Of a stretch of DNA of 64,000 nt, positions 60,401-64,000 are shown in pieces. The position numbers and the translations under genes are program-made. The notes below the pieces were generated by a model. It was given only the letters and a program-made list of their open reading frames with translations. It did no database searches and was not told where the DNA came from. This stretch comes from Mytilus galloprovincialis. Lineage: Eukaryota; Mollusca; Bivalvia; Mytilida; Mytilidae. The stretch lies in the NCBI RefSeq assembly GCF_965363235.1, contig NC_134838.1:3415001-3479000 (forward strand), given 5' to 3'. Every line of letters begins with the position of its first letter. Position 1 is the first letter of the stretch.

Positions 60401-60770
60401 TTGATAAGTTTTTAATGACAGAAATGGGTCTCCCCCTCCTCGAACCGACCGTGTTATCATCTGGATCCGATTGGGACTCTTAAAGTGAAACCCCTCGCCG
60501 TGGTTATGGCGTACACTTGAAAATTACCGATCTACGCCACTGTTTGAAAAGACGGAAAAGAGCTACATCACAAATAATACTGACTAGTCTGTATATTGCA
60601 GAAAATGTATTGGTGCCTCCTTTGTCAAATGCATAATCTCTCAAACGTTTTAGAAAATTAACTGGCAGTGAAACTGAAGAGAATAGTTCTTATGTAATGT
60701 AACCCTAGTGGATGATGAAGATGTGAAAACAGGTCATCAAAGCTCCCAGAGGGTGATGTAGATTTGGAAG
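57442..60770 (-). mobile_element. Penelope-like reverse transcriptase element, split by a MITE
   Basis: Parts in element order on the minus strand: an N-terminal region at about 60543-60770 (LRDYAFDKGGTNTFSAIYR), a 1.1-kb MITE (59418-60542), and the N-terminal/RT-upstream region at about 58563-59417 (YVVVPADKASNNIVFV). The RT fingers follow at 58275-58562 (YWIPKLHKIPYKQRYI), then the RT palm at 57442-58122 (GIPMGTNCAPLLAD and catalytic FRYIDDVLSINN). These motifs fit Penelope-like elements. No GIY-YIG endonuclease motif is visible after the RT. It is broken in a few places but well preserved, so of moderate age. RT family assignment is from motif memory. Confidence 0.75.
59418..60542. mobile_element. 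hAT-like MITE with TTTGA target duplication
   Basis: The left end CAGGCGCGTAGCTACG and the right end GATCTACGCCACTG are imperfect inverted repeats flanked by TTTGA (59413-59417 and 60543-60547). GGCGTACACTTGAA occurs near both ends as a direct repeat. At 1125 bp it has no transposase frame. It interrupts the Penelope-like element, so it is younger than that copy. Confidence 0.75.
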
Positions 60771-62343
60771 ACTTTTTTTTACATTAGGCCGATGGTAATG
60801 TTTTTGCCTTACGACTACGTTGTTGTCGTAAGGTAGTATTAAATAAACTCATTACATTAACATCACTGCAGGCAGGACTTATTTATATAATAGAGAACAA
60901 TGGACAAAGACCACAGAATGGACACAAAAAATGGAATGAAATAATATGATAAAAATAGAGAATAATATATGTAAACTACAACCTAAAGACAAAAATGTAT
61001 ATTTCGTTCTTATTAGACAAATAATGATGCCTGTCATAAACATGAATGAGGGTCTGGTTTGGGTGTTGATACAACAGAAAATAATGGACATAGACGACAG
61101 AATGGACAACAGATGAATAAAAAATAAAGAAATTGAGAATATTGAGTTGCTAGGATTTAAAGAATAGAGAATAATGGGGTAAAATATAACGATAATATAG
61201 ATAGAGCAGGAGCAACATTACTTTTCTATTTGAATTTATTGTCAAAAAGAAATAATTGTTGTCTCGAGCAGCAACATATATATTATATTCCCAGCTTTGA
61301 CTTTGCGCCTCTTTTATCTTGTATTGTTTTGCAAATCAATATTTTATTTACTATAAAAAAGACAAAAAATATAAAAGTGTATTCAAAATTTACAAACCAT
61401 TTAAATTATATATTCCCGCAATCTTACATAAATAATGTCTATCTGTTATTTATCCTTATTTATGTTATTTATAATTAATAAAGTTACATCATGGTATTAA
61501 TTTTCAATTTAAATTCCGTTAATGAACAAAGGGAAGCAAGTTTAGTTGTTTTACATAGGAGTAACATTGGCAGGTTAATGGTAAAAAATGGTGATCTAGA
61601 CCTCGTCATCGAGCATATCCCCTATGGAATGCGGGTGTCAAAAGTGGGTGGCGATGCCGTAAAAATATATGGTTCCCTCCACTTCTCCTTGGGTTTTTGA
61701 ATTGACTATAGTGTGTCACCCCTACTGCTTCTTTGGTTTTATGTGATTCGTTATGGATTCAAATTTAAATTGGTTGAACCATATAGTAATTGAGACAAGT
61801 GAATTGAGAATACATATATATACATAATTAAAAAACCAGAATCGAAACTGTTTTCTGCGTCTTCAATATTAAAACGTAGGTGAAAAAAATGTCAAAATAG
61901 GTGCAATTAATTAGTCTTTAGATGCAACTTAATTGGTTGACACCCGTTAATTGTTGTGTTGTTCTTTTGTACATTCTCAATTATATCTACTTTTTAATAC
62001 AACAATATCACTAGAGCCGATTTTTTCATTCAGGCCTTGTGGTTTAATGGTAGACTGAAAATCCGGGAATCCTGCTCAGGTGTTCAGCTTAACGAGCCTC
62101 GGTAATCTGTAGAAGTTATTTATAAAACAAATCCCATCTGTACCATTCGTCCTATCCTCAGAAAGTTTTAACAAATATGTGAATAGAAGACCTGCCTAGT
62201 TCGTTGCATATTACAAATTTATTTCGGTTTTCTGACTGATTTGCTACCAAAAAATGTCAACAGGAAGTTGGATTATTTTGTGTTGAGAATTTTAATTTTT
62301 GACTTCTTGAATGCTGCCTATTTAATAATTTCGATTATTAGGA
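60771..62343. other. intergenic DNA upstream of the nischarin-like gene
   Basis: AT-rich, with loosely duplicated AGAATGGACA-type segments at 60895-61110. An open frame at 61491-61700 (69 residues, MVLIFNLNSVNEQREASLVV) has no recognised domain or splice support. No promoter element can be named with confidence. The nischarin 5' UTR probably lies in the last few hundred bases. Confidence 0.4.
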
Positions 62344-63672
62344 ATGGCACAGTTCGGGAGAGATTTGGACACAGCATGTATAAGAATAATTTCATCCGAA
62401 ATTGTTGACAAGCACACGGTATTAAAATGGATAAGTGATTTCTTCAAGGAAATTTATATATATGTACCCCTCCCCTTGGAAGTTCAAGACATCTGACCAC
62501 CAAATTATCTGCACTTCCCACAAAAAAAAAAAAAGAAAAGAAAGAAAAGAAAGAAACTGCCTTGCATCAATAATATAAGTTATTGTGCTACAGGAATTTC
62601 ACACACATCTAAAGGAAACATGCCAATTCATATATGTCAAGAAAATAGTGCTTAAAATATTCATATCTTCATTTGTAACCAGGGAAGATGATACACATTT
62701 TCTTTTTAACTTTGATAGTTTATCGGACCAATGGAAAGACATGATAACAATGATAAATAATTGCTGCAAGAATTTTTAAAATCTTTGACCCTACCAACAT
62801 GACCAAATTGGCAAAAGAATATGGTTAATGAATAATGAAGATGAGAATTTGTTCTCAGAATAATGCATGTTCATTAAGGAATCTGAAAAGTTTTAATGGG
62901 ATTTATCTCCCTCTACTACTTGTAATTTGAACTTATATTTTCTCTATAATGAGATCTAGAGCACCGTCCCTTGATGAATCTTGCCCAGTACCAATGTCAA
63001 CCCTGGCTGCTGTGCATTAGTCATGAGAAGAATCACTATTGGAGTGATCTCATAATATGTCATGTCTGTAGTTAGTTCTGAATGGTCTCCCCTTGATGAC
63101 CTCTACATTCATTTGACATTGTTGTGATGTAAAAGTCACTCACTGCTGTGCACTGGTTATGAGGAGAAGTACTACAAAATGAGAAACTGTATTTCTGGTT
63201 CTATTTATTTTCCTATGATATTAATAAATTTTATATCATATTCTTTTAATTTTTTTTATTAAATCGACCTCAATGCTTCTTACCATAATTATATCCTACA
63301 TTGTTCATATTATCACTTTATTACGTCGTGTATTATGTTTTGTGTATTTCACTAAAAGCTTGTTTTATGATAATCATTATTCAGGCTTCCCTCTAAGGCG
63401 AGTCCATGAGTCCTGGACTTGTTCAAATCTGTCTGGACTCATCATTTTTAAAACTTGTGAGTCTGTGAATTGGATTTCTTTTACTTGGAATGTGTTAATT
63501 ATCCCACATGTTTTCAGTTGATCACCTTTAATTGTATCATGATTATCCAAGATTTCCTTTAAACCATCATAATTTGTATTTATTTTAGGAATATTTGATA
63601 GAGGTTACAGTTGGTACATATACATGGACAGTCAAACACAGATACAGTGATTTCTATGAACTCCATGAGAAG
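62344..63672 (+). CDS. NISCH: nischarin-like PX-domain protein, first two coding exons
   Basis: Exon 62344-62418 encodes MAQFGRDLDTACIRIISSEI then VDKHT. Exon 63589-63672 encodes EYLIEVTVGTYTWTVKHRYS then DFYELHEK. Both junctions are in phase 0 with a GT donor and TATTTTAG acceptor. The second exon is the start of a PX domain; the WTVKHRYSDFxxLHEK stretch and the preceding SE-VD-YT pattern match the N-terminus of nischarin (IRAS). In vertebrates nischarin binds phosphoinositides through PX, has leucine-rich repeats, and controls integrin alpha5, PAK/Rac signalling and endosomal traffic. The rest of the gene, with the remaining PX domain and the leucine-rich repeats, lies beyond the right edge. 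Another PX protein is possible but fits less well. Confidence 0.85.
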
Positions 63673-63821
63673 GTTTGAATACACTTAGACTCTAAAGTGA
63701 AAACATATAATATTTGACAAACTTACCTATTCAGGAAGTAAAAAATAGCCAGAAAAGTGTCCCATTTGACATGCATAAACATGTACATTGTATATATATA
63801 TATTGATGAAGTCATATAAAA

Positions 63822-63985
63822 TTCAGAATGGAAATGGGGAATGTGCCAAAGAGACAACAACCCGACCATTGAAAAAAACAACAGCAGAAGGTCACCAACA
63901 GGTCTTCAATGTAGCGAGAAATTCCCGCACCCAGAGGCGTCCTTCAGCTGGCCCCTAAACAAATATATACTAGTTCAGTGATAAT
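63822..63985 (-). repeat. retroelement tail repeat related to 47.9-48.06 kb
   Basis: Reverse copy: GGAAATGGGGAATGTGCCAA and AGAGACAACAACCCGACC, then CCCGCACCCAGAGGCGTCCT. This matches the complement of the tail at about 47895-48055. It lies in the intron after nischarin exon 2. Short matching pieces occur near 45710 and 46385. Confidence 0.75.
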
Positions 63986-64000
63986 GAGCGCCATACTAAT

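Noticed and set aside
61491-61700. 69-residue frame MVLIFNLNSVNEQREASLVV...
   Set aside because: No domain, splice support or neighbouring exon; composition is ordinary for a chance frame.
62034-62103. tRNA-like segment (GTGGTTTAATGGTAGA, an A-box-like motif)
   Set aside because: No clear B box (GGTTCGA-type) and no matched acceptor stem can be drawn; probably chance or a very old SINE head.

Overview
The window looks like nuclear DNA of a marine bivalve, most likely a mussel (Mytilus or a close relative). It is AT-rich and intron-rich, with short exons spread over kilobases and introns full of hairpin-ended non-autonomous repeats, Penelope-like reverse transcriptase remnants and MITEs of the kind found in mussel genomes. 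No bacterial or viral gene organisation is present. Species assignment is inference from gene content and repeat style.

Layout. (1) 330-15263, minus strand: 5' part of an RNF123/KPC1-type SPRY-RING ubiquitin ligase gene; its 3' part, including the RING, lies beyond the left edge. One exon of this gene is present eight times in tandem (1700-2807). (2) About 16.6-16.9 kb: probable shared divergent promoter with ETS-like sites. (3) 16924-28068, plus strand: a complete 11-exon Rab GDP dissociation inhibitor gene (440 residues). (4) 28.1-38.5 kb: GDI 3' UTR, then gene-poor DNA with nested transposons, including a non-LTR retrotransposon remnant. (5) 38561-51948, plus strand: a complete 10-exon D-2-hydroxyacid dehydrogenase gene (328 residues), whose large first intron holds a 3.6-kb TTAA-flanked transposon. 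(6) 52-62 kb: repeat-rich DNA with a Penelope-like reverse transcriptase element split by a MITE. (7) 62344 to the right edge, plus strand: first two coding exons of a nischarin-like PX-domain gene.

Most notable. The RNF123 exon array has 25-nt spacers in which a U2-type donor is fused to a U12-type branch site and an AC acceptor. The exon is therefore preceded by a U12 AT-AC intron and followed by a U2 intron, so copies should not splice to one another. This predicts one-of-eight exon choice, with four readable copies and four that carry stops. In the same gene a 22-bp minisatellite has copied a GC-type splice donor about fourteen times. Other points are six repeat families with one shared architecture, a hammerhead-ribozyme-like core in a 354-bp tandem repeat, and a microRNA-precursor-like hairpin.

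The genes are unrelated housekeeping genes (ubiquitination, Rab recycling, 2-hydroxyacid metabolism, PX-domain signalling or trafficking); nothing suggests an operon or shared pathway.
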